Positions 26,367 to 35,603 of a stretch of 64,000 nucleotides of DNA are shown here, piece by piece (within the stretch, counting starts at the first letter, position 1; every line of letters starts with the position of its first letter). Made by a program: the position numbers and the translations under genes. The stretch is from positions 62,001 to 126,000 of the forward strand of contig MIAR01000035.1 in assembly GCA_001829185.1 (NCBI GenBank). Direction: 5' to 3'. The notes beneath the pieces were generated by a model. The model saw only the letters and a list, made by a program, of their open reading frames with translations, was not told the DNA's origin and did not search any database. This DNA comes from Spirochaetes bacterium GWB1_60_80 (lineage in GTDB: Bacteria > Spirochaetota > Spirochaetia > Treponematales > UBA12059).

Positions 26367-28750
26367 CCAAACGCCGACGCTGGCTGCTGGCGGGAGGGCT
26401 GCTCCTGCCGCCGCTGGCTTTGATCGCGGCTCTCGCCTGGCAGGTCCTTTCCCAGCCGCTGGTGGAGCCGGCGGCCAGCTCGGTGGCCTGGCTGGATCGC
26501 TCCGGCCGGCTGATGCACATCTTCCAGAACGTCGAGCAGCGCTACCGCTTGGTCCTGCCCCTGGCCGACTTCCCGCCCCGCCTGGTGGAGGCGGTACTGC
26601 TACAGGAAGATCGCTTCTTTTACGGCCACGGCGGCGTAAACCTGGCGGCGCTATGGCGGGCCTTCGACGAAACTTTCATCAAGCGCCACCGGCGCGTCGG
26701 CGCGTCGACCATCACCATGCAGGTGGCCCGCTTGAGTTACCGGCTGCGCACCCGGACCATTCCCGGCAAGCTCTGGCAGATCGGCCTGGCCATCGCCATG
26801 GAAGCGTTCTATACCAAGCAGGAAATTCTGGAAGCCTACCTCAACCTGGCGCCGCTCGGCGGCAACATCGAAGGCTACGGCACCGCCGCCTGGTATTACT
26901 TCGGCCGGCCGGCGCGCGACCTGACGCTAAGCGAGCTGTTGCTGCTGGCGGTGGTGCCGCAAAATCCGGTGGCCCGTGCCCCGCTGGACCGGTCAGTCCC
27001 CTCGGATAGCCTGGCCGCCCGCCAAGCACTGTACACAGCCTGGTTGGAACAGCATCCCGAAGACGCCCCCTACGCCAGCGCCATGGAACTGGCCCCCGCC
27101 ATCCTGGGCCGCTTCCCCTATCGGGCGCTGCACTTCAACGAGTACTTGCGGCTCAACCCCGAGCAGGCGCCGCGTCGGGCCGGCGCGCCGGAAGGCGGCG
27201 CCCGCACCAGTCTGGACCTCGGCCTGCAGACCCTTTGCGAAGAGCGACTGGCCGCCTACATCACCAGCAACCGCGGCTGGGGCCTCAACAATGCCGCCGT
27301 GCTGCTGGTCGACCATACCAGCCTGGAAGTACTGGCGACCATCGGCTCGGCCGATTACTACGACAGCGCCATCCAGGGCATGGTCAACGGCGCGGCCGCC
27401 CGCCGCTCGCCGGGGTCGACCCTCAAGCCCTTCATCTACGCCTTGGCCATCGACCAAGGACTGATCCATCCCGAGACTATGCTGCGCGACAGCCCCCTGA
27501 CCTTCAGCGAATACACGCCGGACAACTACCATGGCGAATTCAAGGGTCCCGTCAAGGCCTGGCGGGCGTTAACGGACAGCCGCAACATTCCGGCCATCTA
27601 CCTGGCCGAACGACTGAACGAACCCGACCTATACGGCTTGCTGGAAGGCGCCGGTGTTCCCAAGCTCAAAGGACGCGACCACTACGGCCTATCTTTGGTT
27701 CTGGGCAGTGCTGAATTGTCCATGATGAAACTGGCCGAGCTGTACGCCGGCCTGGCCAATCAGGGAACGCTGCGGCCGCTGCGCTTCGTCCCGGCCGACA
27801 CGGAAACCGGCCCGGCGCCAGCTCCGGTCAGCCGGCCCCAACTGTGCTCGCCGGCCGCCGCCTGGGTTACCCTGCGCATGTTGGAGCGCAATCCCGCGCC
27901 CGATGCCACGCGTCCCTCGGAAAGTCGCGCCGTGCCAGTCGCCTACAAAACCGGCACCTCCATCGGCTTCAAGGACGGCTGGGCCGTCTCGGTTTTCGAC
28001 CGCTATGTACTATGCGTCTGGGTGGGTAATTTCTCGGGAGAAGGCAACAGCGCTTTCGTCGGGCGGCTGATGGCCGCGCCCTTGATGTTCGGCATCATCG
28101 ACGCCCTGCTGCAGCGCCTGCCAGCGGGACAAGCGCTGCCGACGCCCAGGCCGCCGGAAGGAGTCAGCCGGGTAGCTGTCTGCGCCGTCAGCGGCAGCCT
28201 ACCAGGCCCCCACTGCCAACGCCTGATCGAAACCTGGTTCCTGCCGGGCGTATCGCCGATCGCCACCTGCGTCATCCACCGCCAGGTCCATATCGACACC
28301 CGCACCGGCTATCGCAGCGCCAGCGCCAGCGGCCCGCATATCCGCAGCGAAGTCCGCGAATTCTGGCCCAGCGACTTGCTCAGCCTCTTCGAGCGCGCCG
28401 GCCTGCCGCGCCTGCCGCCGCCGCCCTGGCCGCCGGACGAGGACGGCCAAACCGGCCAACCCGACGGCTTTCCGCCGACTATCCTGTCACCGTTGGCCAA
28501 TACCACCTACATCATCCCGCCGACGACAGCGCGTTACCGGCAACTGGTGCTAGTAGCCTCGGCCGATGCCGACGCCGGCGAGCTGTTCTGGTTTGCCAAT
28601 AGCGAGTTCCTGGGGCGGGCGGCGCCTTCGGCCAGCCTCCTGTGGGAACCCGAGCCGGGCGCGTACGATCTGACCGTGGCGGATGCCCGCGGCCGCTCGG
28701 CCAGTTGTCGCCTCAGCGTCAGCGCCACGCCGCCGCCGGCCGAGCCGTAA
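26363..28750 (+). CDS. pbpC: penicillin-binding protein 1C
   Basis: 795 residues. A signal anchor (LLAGGLLLPPLALIAALAW) is followed by a GT51 transglycosylase domain (LLQEDRFFYGHGGVNLAAL with its catalytic Glu, then VGASTITMQVARL), a transpeptidase domain (SPGSTLKPFIYALAID with the SxxK serine, KTGTSIGFKDG as the KTG box), and the C-terminal BiPBP_C beta domain (about 700-790) typical of PbpC. It makes or repairs peptidoglycan in the periplasm. Translation starts at a GTG overlapping the alpha-2-macroglobulin stop. The pair is thought to couple wall repair with protease defence. Confidence 0.95.
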   Translation: MTKRRRWLLAGGLLLPPLALIAALAWQVLSQPLVEPAASSVAWLDRSGRLMHIFQNVEQRYRLVLPLADFPPRLVEAVLLQEDRFFYGHGGVNLAALWRAFDETFIKRHRRVGASTITMQVARLSYRLRTRTIPGKLWQIGLAIAMEAFYTKQEILEAYLNLAPLGGNIEGYGTAAWYYFGRPARDLTLSELLLLAVVPQNPVARAPLDRSVPSDSLAARQALYTAWLEQHPEDAPYASAMELAPAILGRFPYRALHFNEYLRLNPEQAPRRAGAPEGGARTSLDLGLQTLCEERLAAYITSNRGWGLNNAAVLLVDHTSLEVLATIGSADYYDSAIQGMVNGAAARRSPGSTLKPFIYALAIDQGLIHPETMLRDSPLTFSEYTPDNYHGEFKGPVKAWRALTDSRNIPAIYLAERLNEPDLYGLLEGAGVPKLKGRDHYGLSLVLGSAELSMMKLAELYAGLANQGTLRPLRFVPADTETGPAPAPVSRPQLCSPAAAWVTLRMLERNPAPDATRPSESRAVPVAYKTGTSIGFKDGWAVSVFDRYVLCVWVGNFSGEGNSAFVGRLMAAPLMFGIIDALLQRLPAGQALPTPRPPEGVSRVAVCAVSGSLPGPHCQRLIETWFLPGVSPIATCVIHRQVHIDTRTGYRSASASGPHIRSEVREFWPSDLLSLFERAGLPRLPPPPWPPDEDGQTGQPDGFPPTILSPLANTTYIIPPTTARYRQLVLVASADADAGELFWFANSEFLGRAAPSASLLWEPEPGAYDLTVADARGRSASCRLSVSATPPPAEP

Positions 28751-28808
28751 ACGACTAGGTGACCAAACCCACCCGCCTCCCCCGCTTTGACAATTGTGGT
28801 AAATTTGG

Positions 28809-28850
28809 AAGTGTTGAAAAGCCGCATTCGCGTTTTTCAACACCCTATTA
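28809..28850 (+). repeat. solo hairpin of the 136-bp repeat family (copy E)
   Basis: The sequence from aagtgttgaaaagccgcatt through tttttcaacaccctatta equals the third hairpin of the full copies, differing mainly at the outer end (ctatta instead of ctgcta). It sits between pbpC and the ABC-F gene and may act as a transcript end or mRNA stabiliser. Confidence 0.75.
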
Positions 28851-28911
28851 ACAGCCACCCCCCATTCCGGGTAGGATTCGCCACTCGATTCCTGCGCTCC
28901 CGGAGGCCTAG

Positions 28912-30528
28912 ATGATTACCCTGTCCAAGGTGAAGCTGGGCTACGGCGGCCGCGTCCTGTTCCAGGATGGCGACCTGCTGGTCCGGCCCGGTGACCGCAT
29001 CGGTCTGGTCGGTCCCAATGGCGCCGGCAAGACCAGCGTTTTTCGGCTGATGGCCAGCCTAGAGCAAGCCGACTCCGGCGAGGTCATCGTTACCCCCGGC
29101 ACGGTCATCGGCTACTTCTCTCAGGACGTCGGCGAAATGTCCGGCCGCAGCGTCATGGACGAAGCGCTGGCCGGCGCCGGCCTGGTCCACGAGCTGAGCA
29201 AGGAACTGGCCGCTATCGAGCAGCGCATGGCCGACCAGTCGCTACCGCCACTCTCCGGGCCAGAACTGGACCGCTATGGCCACCTCCAGACCGAGTTCCT
29301 GCACCTGGACGGCTATGGCCTGGAGACGCGAGCCGAGGCCATCCTGACCGGCCTGGGCTTCGCCGAGCGGCGCTGGCGGGAGCCGGTCGAGAACTTTTCC
29401 GGCGGCTGGAAGATGCGCATCGCCCTGGCCCGCATCCTGTTGCTCTCTCCGCACGTCCTCTTGATCGACGAGCCAACCAACCACCTCGACCTGGAGACCA
29501 TCGTCTGGCTGGAGTCCTGGTTGTACGCTTTTGATGGCGCCATCGTCATGACCAGCCACGACCGCGAGTTCATGACCCGGCTGTGCTCGCGCACCGTCGA
29601 GGTGGCCCAAGGTGCGATTACCAGCTATGCCGGCGACTACGACTTCTACCTGCGCGAGCGCGAACTGCGCCGCGAGCAGCTGATCGCCGCCCACAAGCGC
29701 CAACAAGCCTCGCTGGCCAAGGATGAAGAATTTATCGCCCGCTTCGCCGCCCGCGCCTCGCACGCCGCCCAGGTGCAGTCGCGCATCAAGTCCATCGGCA
29801 AGATCGACCGCATCGAGCTGCCGCGCGAGGCCAAGACCGTCAAGTTCGAATTCCCCCCGGCCAGGCGCTCCGGCGACGTGGCCATCGAGCTCAAGGACCT
29901 AGCTAAGTCCTGGCCGCAGGACGATGGCAGCCTGCTGCCGGTCTTTTCCGGCGTCAGCGCCATCGTGGCCCGTGGCGACAAAATCGCCGTGGCCGGCGTC
30001 AACGGCGCCGGCAAGTCCAGCTTGCTTAAAGTGCTGGCCGGCCAGACCGCCGCCAGTAGCGGTAGCTGCCAACTGGGCGCCGGCGTCCAGGTCGGCTACT
30101 TCAGTCAGTACTCAGGCGACAGCCTGAAGCGCGAGCTGACCATCTTCCAGGAACTGCAGTCGCGCCTACCCGGCGAGTCGGTCGGCTCCATCAAGAACCT
30201 CTTAGGCGCCTTCCTATTTTCCGGCGACGACAGCGACAAGCGCATCGCCGTGCTGTCCGGCGGCGAGCGCACGCGCGTCATGCTGGCTTGCCTGCTGGCC
30301 TCGCAGGCCAACCTGCTGATCCTGGACGAGCCTACCAACCACCTGGACATCGCCAGTCGCGAAGTGCTGCTGGAAGCCTTGCAGGCCTTCGACGGCACCG
30401 TCTTGATCGTCAGCCACGACCGCTACTTTCTCAAGCACCTGGTCAAGCGCGTTTTCGCCGTCGACGGTGGCGCGCTGAAAGTCTTCGAGGGTGACTACGA
30501 GTACTACCTGGAAAAAAGCGGCCGCTGA
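28912..30528 (+). CDS. ABC-F family ATPase
   Basis: 538 residues with two ABC domains and no membrane segment. First Walker A GPNGAGKTSVFRLM, signature FSGGWKMRIALARILL, Walker B HVLLIDEPTNHLDLETIVWL. Second Walker A GVNGAGKSSLLKVL, signature LSGGERTRVMLACLL, Walker B LLILDEPTNHLDI. The linker (about 240-320) is the charged helical arm of ABC-F proteins (RERELRREQLIAAHKRQQAS). Such proteins bind the ribosome and modulate translation or confer antibiotic protection; sequence alone does not tell which. GGAGG precedes the ATG by 5 bases. Confidence 0.93.
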   Translation: MITLSKVKLGYGGRVLFQDGDLLVRPGDRIGLVGPNGAGKTSVFRLMASLEQADSGEVIVTPGTVIGYFSQDVGEMSGRSVMDEALAGAGLVHELSKELAAIEQRMADQSLPPLSGPELDRYGHLQTEFLHLDGYGLETRAEAILTGLGFAERRWREPVENFSGGWKMRIALARILLLSPHVLLIDEPTNHLDLETIVWLESWLYAFDGAIVMTSHDREFMTRLCSRTVEVAQGAITSYAGDYDFYLRERELRREQLIAAHKRQQASLAKDEEFIARFAARASHAAQVQSRIKSIGKIDRIELPREAKTVKFEFPPARRSGDVAIELKDLAKSWPQDDGSLLPVFSGVSAIVARGDKIAVAGVNGAGKSSLLKVLAGQTAASSGSCQLGAGVQVGYFSQYSGDSLKRELTIFQELQSRLPGESVGSIKNLLGAFLFSGDDSDKRIAVLSGGERTRVMLACLLASQANLLILDEPTNHLDIASREVLLEALQAFDGTVLIVSHDRYFLKHLVKRVFAVDGGALKVFEGDYEYYLEKSGR

Positions 30529-30576
30529 CCAGATTGGCGGGCGGGCCGCATGACCGTCGGTAGCCGCCGCGTCGCC

Positions 30577-31092
30577 CTACTCAGCCCGATCCAAGGCCAG
30601 GCGGAACACCGACTGCAGCTGCCCGTAGCGCTCCAGCCGATCTATTTCCGCCATTCCCAGGCGTTCCAGCATGCGCACCGAGCGGGTGTTGCGCGACTGT
30701 GTCTCGGCATACAATTCCGTCAAACCGAGGCCGTCGCGCGCCAATGCGACCATAGCCAGGGCGGCGGCGGCGGCGATACCACGGCCCCACCAAGCCGGCA
30801 GCAACTGGTAGGACAACTCCTTCTGACCGGCGGCCTGGTAGTCATCGATGGAAATCAGGCCAAGCGCCTGGCTTGCGCCAGCCGCATCGGCCAGGCTGAT
30901 GACACGGTACAAGGTGCCGGGAGCCGGTTGTAACATGGCCGCGAAGGCACAGCGGACGCGGGCCTCCGTCGCCGGCCCGCCCAGGCAAGCCCGCACAGCC
31001 GGATCCTGCCAGAGGCTTTGCACCAGCTGATAGTCGGCCGCTTGTACCGGGCGCAAGCTGACATGCGGCAGGCTAGCAGGATAAGTGGCCAT
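30577..31092 (-). CDS. GNAT family N-acetyltransferase (RimJ/RimL type)
   Basis: 171 residues with the GNAT layout: VSLRPVQAADYQLVQSLWQD at the start, GLISIDDY and LSYQLLPAWWGRGIAAAAAL containing the acetyl-CoA-binding Q/RxxGxG/A loop, and LYAETQSRNTRSVRMLERLG near the end. Likely acetylates a protein N-terminus or a small molecule. The frame continues upstream into the EamA gene, but the ATG at 31092 directly after the EamA stop is the sensible start. Confidence 0.9.
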   Translation of the reverse strand: MATYPASLPHVSLRPVQAADYQLVQSLWQDPAVRACLGGPATEARVRCAFAAMLQPAPGTLYRVISLADAAGASQALGLISIDDYQAAGQKELSYQLLPAWWGRGIAAAAALAMVALARDGLGLTELYAETQSRNTRSVRMLERLGMAEIDRLERYGQLQSVFRLALDRAE

Positions 31093-31094
31093 GA

Positions 31095-32009
31095 CTACTT
31101 GGCCGTGGCGGGCGGCAGCGGAGCTACTGGCGCGTTGCCGCCTGGCGCCGCCTTCCGTCGCGCCGCCACCAGTCCGGTGCCGGACAGCACCAGCGCCGCG
31201 CCGACTAGCGCCGCCCACGACAGCTTGGCGTCGAAGAACAGGAATTCCCACAGAAAGGCAAAAGCCGGAATCAGCAGCGTCACCGACAGGGCGGCCGTGA
31301 CGCCGGCGCTGGCTATAAGCCGGAAGTAGATCAGGTAGGCCAAGGCGCTGCACAGCAAGGCAAAGCCGACAGCCAGTAGCCAGGCCTGGGCCGGCACCGG
31401 CCCGGGCGGGGGCAACAGCAGGGCGAAGGGCAGCAGGCTTAGGCCGGCGAAGAGCAAGCTGACCGCGGTCATGGCACGCGGCGCCACGCCGGAGGCCCAG
31501 CGTTTGATGTAGGAACCCGAGAAGCCGTAACAAGCCGTGGCCAGAATGCAAGCGCCCACCGCCAGCGGGTCGGGCACGGCCGAGAGGCCAGCGCCGCGCA
31601 AGGCGATCAGCGCCACCCCGGCGATGCCCAAGGACAGGCCCAACGCCTTGCGCAGCGTGAAGCGGTCAGCCAGCAGCAGGGCGGCGAATACCGCGCCCCA
31701 TAGCGGCGTCAGCGCGTTGACGATGGCCGGCACGGCGGCCGGCAGGCGCAGCGCCGCGAAAGAATAGAGAGCAAAGGGAATAGCCGAGTTGACCACGCCG
31801 ACAATCAGGTAGTGGCGCCAGTTCCGACGCCAGTCCAGCCTGGTCCGCAGCAGCCAAAAAACCGCCACCAAGAATACGCCGGCCACCAGAGTCCGCGTCG
31901 TGGCGGTGACCACCGGCCCCAGAATGGGCGCTAGCGCGCGCATGAAGATAAACGAAGCGCCCCAGATGGCCGCCAGCAGTACCAGCAGAACAGCGTCCTT
32001 GAATGACAT
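31095..32009 (-). CDS. EamA/DMT family transporter
   Basis: 304 residues with ten hydrophobic segments arranged as two EamA repeats (LLAAIWGASFIFMRALAPIL at the start of repeat 1; ILATACYGFSGSYIKRWASG at the start of repeat 2). This drug/metabolite superfamily exports amino acids or other small metabolites; the substrate cannot be told. The ATG at 32009 is supported by GGAGG six bases upstream. It forms an operon with the GNAT gene (2 bases apart). Confidence 0.9.
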   Translation of the reverse strand: MSFKDAVLLVLLAAIWGASFIFMRALAPILGPVVTATTRTLVAGVFLVAVFWLLRTRLDWRRNWRHYLIVGVVNSAIPFALYSFAALRLPAAVPAIVNALTPLWGAVFAALLLADRFTLRKALGLSLGIAGVALIALRGAGLSAVPDPLAVGACILATACYGFSGSYIKRWASGVAPRAMTAVSLLFAGLSLLPFALLLPPPGPVPAQAWLLAVGFALLCSALAYLIYFRLIASAGVTAALSVTLLIPAFAFLWEFLFFDAKLSWAALVGAALVLSGTGLVAARRKAAPGGNAPVAPLPPATAK

Positions 32010-32076
32010 GGTAACCTCCACCGCCCTACTATAACCCAGATCGGCCAATTCGGGCCACCGAAATCCGGACAAGCAA

Positions 32077-33747
32077 TCAGGGCAGGCTGGCGTTGGCGCG
32101 CAGCAGCCGCTCGAAGGCCTCCGGCGCCAACGGTCGACTATAATGGAAGCCCTGTATCCGGCTTACACCCAGCTCGCGCAAGATGCGCACCTGGCCAGGC
32201 GTCTCGACGCCCTCCACCACCACCGTCTTGCCGTAACTCTGGATCATGGCAATCATGCCGGCCAAGAACAGCCGGTCGCAGACCTCGTCCTCGACGTGGT
32301 CCACGAACACCTTGTCGATCTTGACGATGCGGGCCGGCAACCGCTTGAGGTAAGCCAGCGACGAGAAGCCAGCGCCGAAATCATCGATTAGCACCTCCAC
32401 CCCCAGCTCGGCCAGGCGGCGGATCTTGGCGACGGCCTCCTCCATATCCTCCATGGTGCGGGTCTCGGTAATCTCCAGCTTGACCCGCTGTGGCGCCACC
32501 GCATGTGAGGCCAACACCGAGGCGATGAACTCCACCAGGCCGGGGTCGGAGAATTCGCGGCTGGAAAAATTGATGGAAATATAACGGTCGCCCAGGAAGC
32601 CGTCCCAGGCGCGCAGGTAGCGGCAGACCCGGAACAGGTTCCAGCGGCCGATCATGCCGGTGTCGCCCGATTCCTCGGCCAGCGGGATGAATTCGGTCGG
32701 CGACACCAGGCCCAGCTCGCGGTGCTGCCAGCGGATGAGGGCCTCGGCGCCGACAATGCCGCCTGTGGCCACGTCGATGATCGGCTGGAAGACTTGGGAG
32801 AACTGCTCTTCGACCAGGGCGCGCCGGACATCGGCCTTGAGCTTGTTCTTGCGCACCGCCCGGTGGTAGAGGTCCCGGTTGAACACCACAATGGGCAGGT
32901 CGCGCTCACTGGCCTCGGTAGCGGCCGACATCGCGCTGGTCACTAGCTCCTCGGCCGTCTGGCCATCGAAGGGAAAGACCGCCGCGCCGACGTTGCAGCC
33001 GATGTAGATGGCCTCGTCCTTAAAGTTGTAGGGGAAGGTGGTCTTCTCGCGGATGTTCTCGGCCACCAAAGTGATGTCGGTCTCGCGCTTCATGGTGGTC
33101 AGCAGTACCACCAGCTGCTTGCCCTCGAAACGGAAAACGTAGTCGGACATGCGTAAAGCTTCCTTCACCTTGATGGCGGTGGACTCCAGCAAGAGGTCGC
33201 CGACATGGGCGCCGAAGCGGGTATTAATCTGACCCATATTGCGCAGATTGATAAACAGCAGCGCCCGCACCTTGTCGGACTCGGAGCGGCGAGCCTTCTC
33301 CAGCTCCAGTTCCAGCACCATGTTGAACGACTTGCGATTAAAAAGCCCAGTGGTGCGATCCTTGAACTCGTAGTCAAGAATTTTTGACTCCAGTTCCTTG
33401 ATGGCGGTAATGTCGTGCGAGTAGACCATGGCATGGGTGATGGCGTCGCCCGTCTTATAGGGGTAGTAGGAAACGTGAATGTAGCGGAATTCGCTGCCGA
33501 ACTCGAAGCGGTCGATATCGTGCGACTCCTGGCCGGCGAAGCATTCGTCCAGGTGGGCCTTGATGCGGCCCTGAAATTTTTCTTCGCCCCACAGCTCGGA
33601 CACCGTCTTGCCGAGAATTTCCTGGCGGCGACTGCCCATCTCGCGGCAGTAGGGCTCGTTGACGTAACTATAGATGTAGTCGCGATCCACCAAGGTTATG
33701 AAATCGTGGCTGGCGTCCAGGATCATCTCGTAGCGGGTTCTCACCAT
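32077..33747 (-). CDS. PAS - degenerate GGDEF - EAL c-di-GMP phosphodiesterase
   Basis: 556 residues. PAS domain about 5-125 (YEMILDASHDFITLVDRDYI, YPYKTGDAITHAMVYSHDIT). A GGDEF domain follows (FKDRTTGLFNRKSF), but its active site reads FEGKQLVVLL instead of GG(D/E)EF, so it should not make c-di-GMP. The EAL domain (about 305-550) keeps all key motifs: GAEALIRWQ, KLEITET, IDDFGAGFSSLAYLKRLPA, KIDKVFVD and VEGVETPGQ. Predicted role: a cytoplasmic c-di-GMP hydrolase with input from PAS and perhaps nucleotide binding by the dead GGDEF. No membrane helix. GGAGG precedes the ATG. Confidence 0.93.
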   Translation of the reverse strand: MVRTRYEMILDASHDFITLVDRDYIYSYVNEPYCREMGSRRQEILGKTVSELWGEEKFQGRIKAHLDECFAGQESHDIDRFEFGSEFRYIHVSYYPYKTGDAITHAMVYSHDITAIKELESKILDYEFKDRTTGLFNRKSFNMVLELELEKARRSESDKVRALLFINLRNMGQINTRFGAHVGDLLLESTAIKVKEALRMSDYVFRFEGKQLVVLLTTMKRETDITLVAENIREKTTFPYNFKDEAIYIGCNVGAAVFPFDGQTAEELVTSAMSAATEASERDLPIVVFNRDLYHRAVRKNKLKADVRRALVEEQFSQVFQPIIDVATGGIVGAEALIRWQHRELGLVSPTEFIPLAEESGDTGMIGRWNLFRVCRYLRAWDGFLGDRYISINFSSREFSDPGLVEFIASVLASHAVAPQRVKLEITETRTMEDMEEAVAKIRRLAELGVEVLIDDFGAGFSSLAYLKRLPARIVKIDKVFVDHVEDEVCDRLFLAGMIAMIQSYGKTVVVEGVETPGQVRILRELGVSRIQGFHYSRPLAPEAFERLLRANASLP

Positions 33748-33787
33748 GAACCTCCGCCCGAAACAATAGTACGAGCCTCTGGCGGCG

Positions 33788-34624
33788 TCAAGAGCCGGCC
33801 AGGACCTTCGGCAGCTCATCCGGCCCGCGCCGCCGGTACAACCGGCCCCGGACGGTTAGAAAGCTGGCCACCAGCGCCAGCGCCACCCCATACAGGATGA
33901 CATAATGGATATTCATCGGCGGGAAGTTGGCGATCGTGGCCGAGGTGACGTCGGATTGCAGGGTCACCGCCAGAAAATTCATCATCAGGTGGAAGAAAAT
34001 GCCGCTCAGGAACAGACTACCCCGGTTCTTGAGATAAAACCAGGTCATGATGATCGAAGCGGCGATTTCTTCGGCGATAAACAGCGGAAACCAGGCCAGG
34101 CCAATAGCGTACTGCGACGAGCCGACGCGCAGGAACTCGACCAGATGCCAGCCGCCGAAAAACGCGCCAATCAGCAGCGAGCAGACCAACGGCGAAAAGC
34201 GGCGCAGCAGGCGCGGCAAGGCAAAGCCGCGCAGGCCGAAAAATTCCTCGGCGATGGGTCCGCCCATCAGGATGAGCGCCAGGAAAACCGGCAGGAGCTG
34301 CGGCTCGGTCCGGATCAAGGCCAGCGACGGCAGGTCGCCGAACAGCAGCCAGGCCGAACCGAGCGCGAACAGGTTGCAGCCGGCCAGGATGCCGATCACC
34401 AACAAGTACTGCGTCGGCGGCTGCCGGACGTGTATCGCCGACTTGAGCTGGGCAAGCACCCCGTCTCGCCCGTCGGCGATATAAGTCAGTGCGAAGCCGG
34501 ACAGCATCATGCCCCAGATGAACCAGGTTGGCGAGCCGGTCATAGCCCAACGACCGTAACCCAGCAATAGGCTCAGCCCAAAAAATAAAACGACGGCGTG
34601 CTTGGCAATGAAAGCTTTAATCAC
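33788..34624 (-). CDS. CPBP family intramembrane glutamic endopeptidase
   Basis: 278 residues, about eight membrane segments. The CPBP (Abi/Rce1-like) motifs are present: GPIAEEFFGLRGFALPRL (paired glutamates), IGAFFGGWHLVEF (histidine) and IFFHLMMNFLA. The first motif has one more residue between EE and R than the usual EExxxR, which is worth noting. Start is a GTG with AGAGG six bases before it. Function of bacterial members ranges from bacteriocin immunity to peptide processing; nothing here narrows it. Confidence 0.88.
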   Translation of the reverse strand: MIKAFIAKHAVVLFFGLSLLLGYGRWAMTGSPTWFIWGMMLSGFALTYIADGRDGVLAQLKSAIHVRQPPTQYLLVIGILAGCNLFALGSAWLLFGDLPSLALIRTEPQLLPVFLALILMGGPIAEEFFGLRGFALPRLLRRFSPLVCSLLIGAFFGGWHLVEFLRVGSSQYAIGLAWFPLFIAEEIAASIIMTWFYLKNRGSLFLSGIFFHLMMNFLAVTLQSDVTSATIANFPPMNIHYVILYGVALALVASFLTVRGRLYRRRGPDELPKVLAGS

Positions 34625-34662
34625 GTGTTGCCTCTTTTGTCCGTTCCCGACCAGAGCCGGAG

Positions 34663-35205
34663 TCAGCGCCAGACCCAGGCCAACTCCGGCGTTCGCGCCA
34701 GACCCGTCTTGGCCTCCAACGCCGTGATGAAATCCTCCGCCCCGGCCATCGACTTGGGCAAGATCAGCGAAACATCCTGCTTCAGCTTGATAAAATAGTG
34801 GCCCGGTAGTTCGTTGATGGCAGCGATGGCCTCCAGCTTGACCGCCGACTGGCCGGACACGTCGTCAAAATGCAGGCTGTCGTCCGTCAGTTTAAGGTGG
34901 CCGGCCACGCCAACCCGGTTCTGGTAATTCTCGGCAATGTGTTTCTGATAGTGCTTACGGTACTTGCGCCGCGAATAAGCCGGGTAGAACAAGAACCATA
35001 GCCCGCCGGCAGCTACCACCGCGCCACCAAGCGCATAATTCCGGCCCAACAGAAAGACCACGGCGATAAGCAGGTACAGTACCGGGATGACCAGACGCGA
35101 CTTGAAACGCGCTTGGCGTACCGTCGGGCTCTTGGACGCCGTGTACAGTTGAAAAACCAGAAAGTCGTCGTTGCCCAGAGTAAGGTCAACCGTGGTAACG
35201 TCCAT
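34663..35205 (-). CDS. YcxB-like membrane protein
   Basis: 180 residues. Two membrane segments near residues 38-75 (LVIPVLYLLIAVVFLLG, LGGAVVAAGGLWFLFYP), then a soluble C-terminal domain of the YcxB type (HLKLTDDSLHFDDVSGQSAV, INELPGHYFIKLKQDVSLIL, PKSMAGAEDF). These are small bacterial proteins of unknown function. GGAG stands before the ATG. The gene lies 38 bases upstream of the CPBP gene on the same strand, so the two are probably one operon. Confidence 0.75.
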   Translation of the reverse strand: MDVTTVDLTLGNDDFLVFQLYTASKSPTVRQARFKSRLVIPVLYLLIAVVFLLGRNYALGGAVVAAGGLWFLFYPAYSRRKYRKHYQKHIAENYQNRVGVAGHLKLTDDSLHFDDVSGQSAVKLEAIAAINELPGHYFIKLKQDVSLILPKSMAGAEDFITALEAKTGLARTPELAWVWR

Positions 35206-35336
35206 ACTCAGCTCCTGCAGAAAGGGGAATTAGCGACTGTGCCGCGACCAATAGGGTCAGCCGCAGTGCCTGAGTATAAACCGGGCGGCGGCTTTCGGCA
35301 AGCAAAGTCGACCGCGCACCGGGTCGCCCTGAGCTT

Positions 35337-35369
35337 AAAAAAAAGGGGAACGACGCCCGGTCGTTCCCC
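35337..35369 (-). terminator. Rho-independent terminator of the small transcript
   Basis: Minus strand: a perfect 10-bp stem (GGGGAACGAC at 35345-35354 on plus pairs with 35360-35369), a 5-base loop and eight T. It separates the small unit above from the YcxB gene below. Confidence 0.9.
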
Positions 35370-35510
35370 ATAAATGCTCATTCCGTGCCCACTCACGCCA
35401 TCCGGCGGAGGACACCCGAATCAAACCAGGCGGCGGAAGCAGAAAAAAGCAAACTTCCGCATCAGCACTCGAGAAGCCGCCGCGTTCACCAGCCAGCTGC
35501 TAACCTTCCT

Positions 35511-35579
35511 TCAGCGATCGAAAAAAGCCGCAACGCAGGCGCCGGTAACGGACGGCGCGAATATGATCGGATCAATCAT
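35511..35579 (-). CDS. 22-codon ORF in an independent small transcription unit (possible toxin-like peptide)
   Basis: The ORF reads MIDPIIFAPSVTGACVAAFF then DR and a TGA. It has an ideal AGGAGG (35588-35593) eight bases before its ATG, a consensus promoter just upstream (TTGCTT, 17 bases, TATTAT) and a canonical terminator about 140 bases after the stop. The predicted RNA is roughly 260 nt with an 18-base leader. The hydrophobic core with an AP.VTG..VA.F pattern loosely resembles Fst/Ldr-type type I toxins, but those normally continue into a WL..R tail that is missing here. In frame beyond the TGA, 29 more codons stay open (to 35421). It could equally be a small RNA with a leader peptide. 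The function is unknown. Confidence 0.45.
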   Translation of the reverse strand: MIDPIIFAPSVTGACVAAFFDR

Positions 35580-35603
35580 CGCGTTATCCTCCTCGCGCTT
35601 TTA

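Noticed and set aside
35511-35513. TGA as a selenocysteine codon in the small ORF
   Set aside because: No convincing SECIS hairpin directly downstream and no selenium genes in the window; an ordinary stop is simpler.
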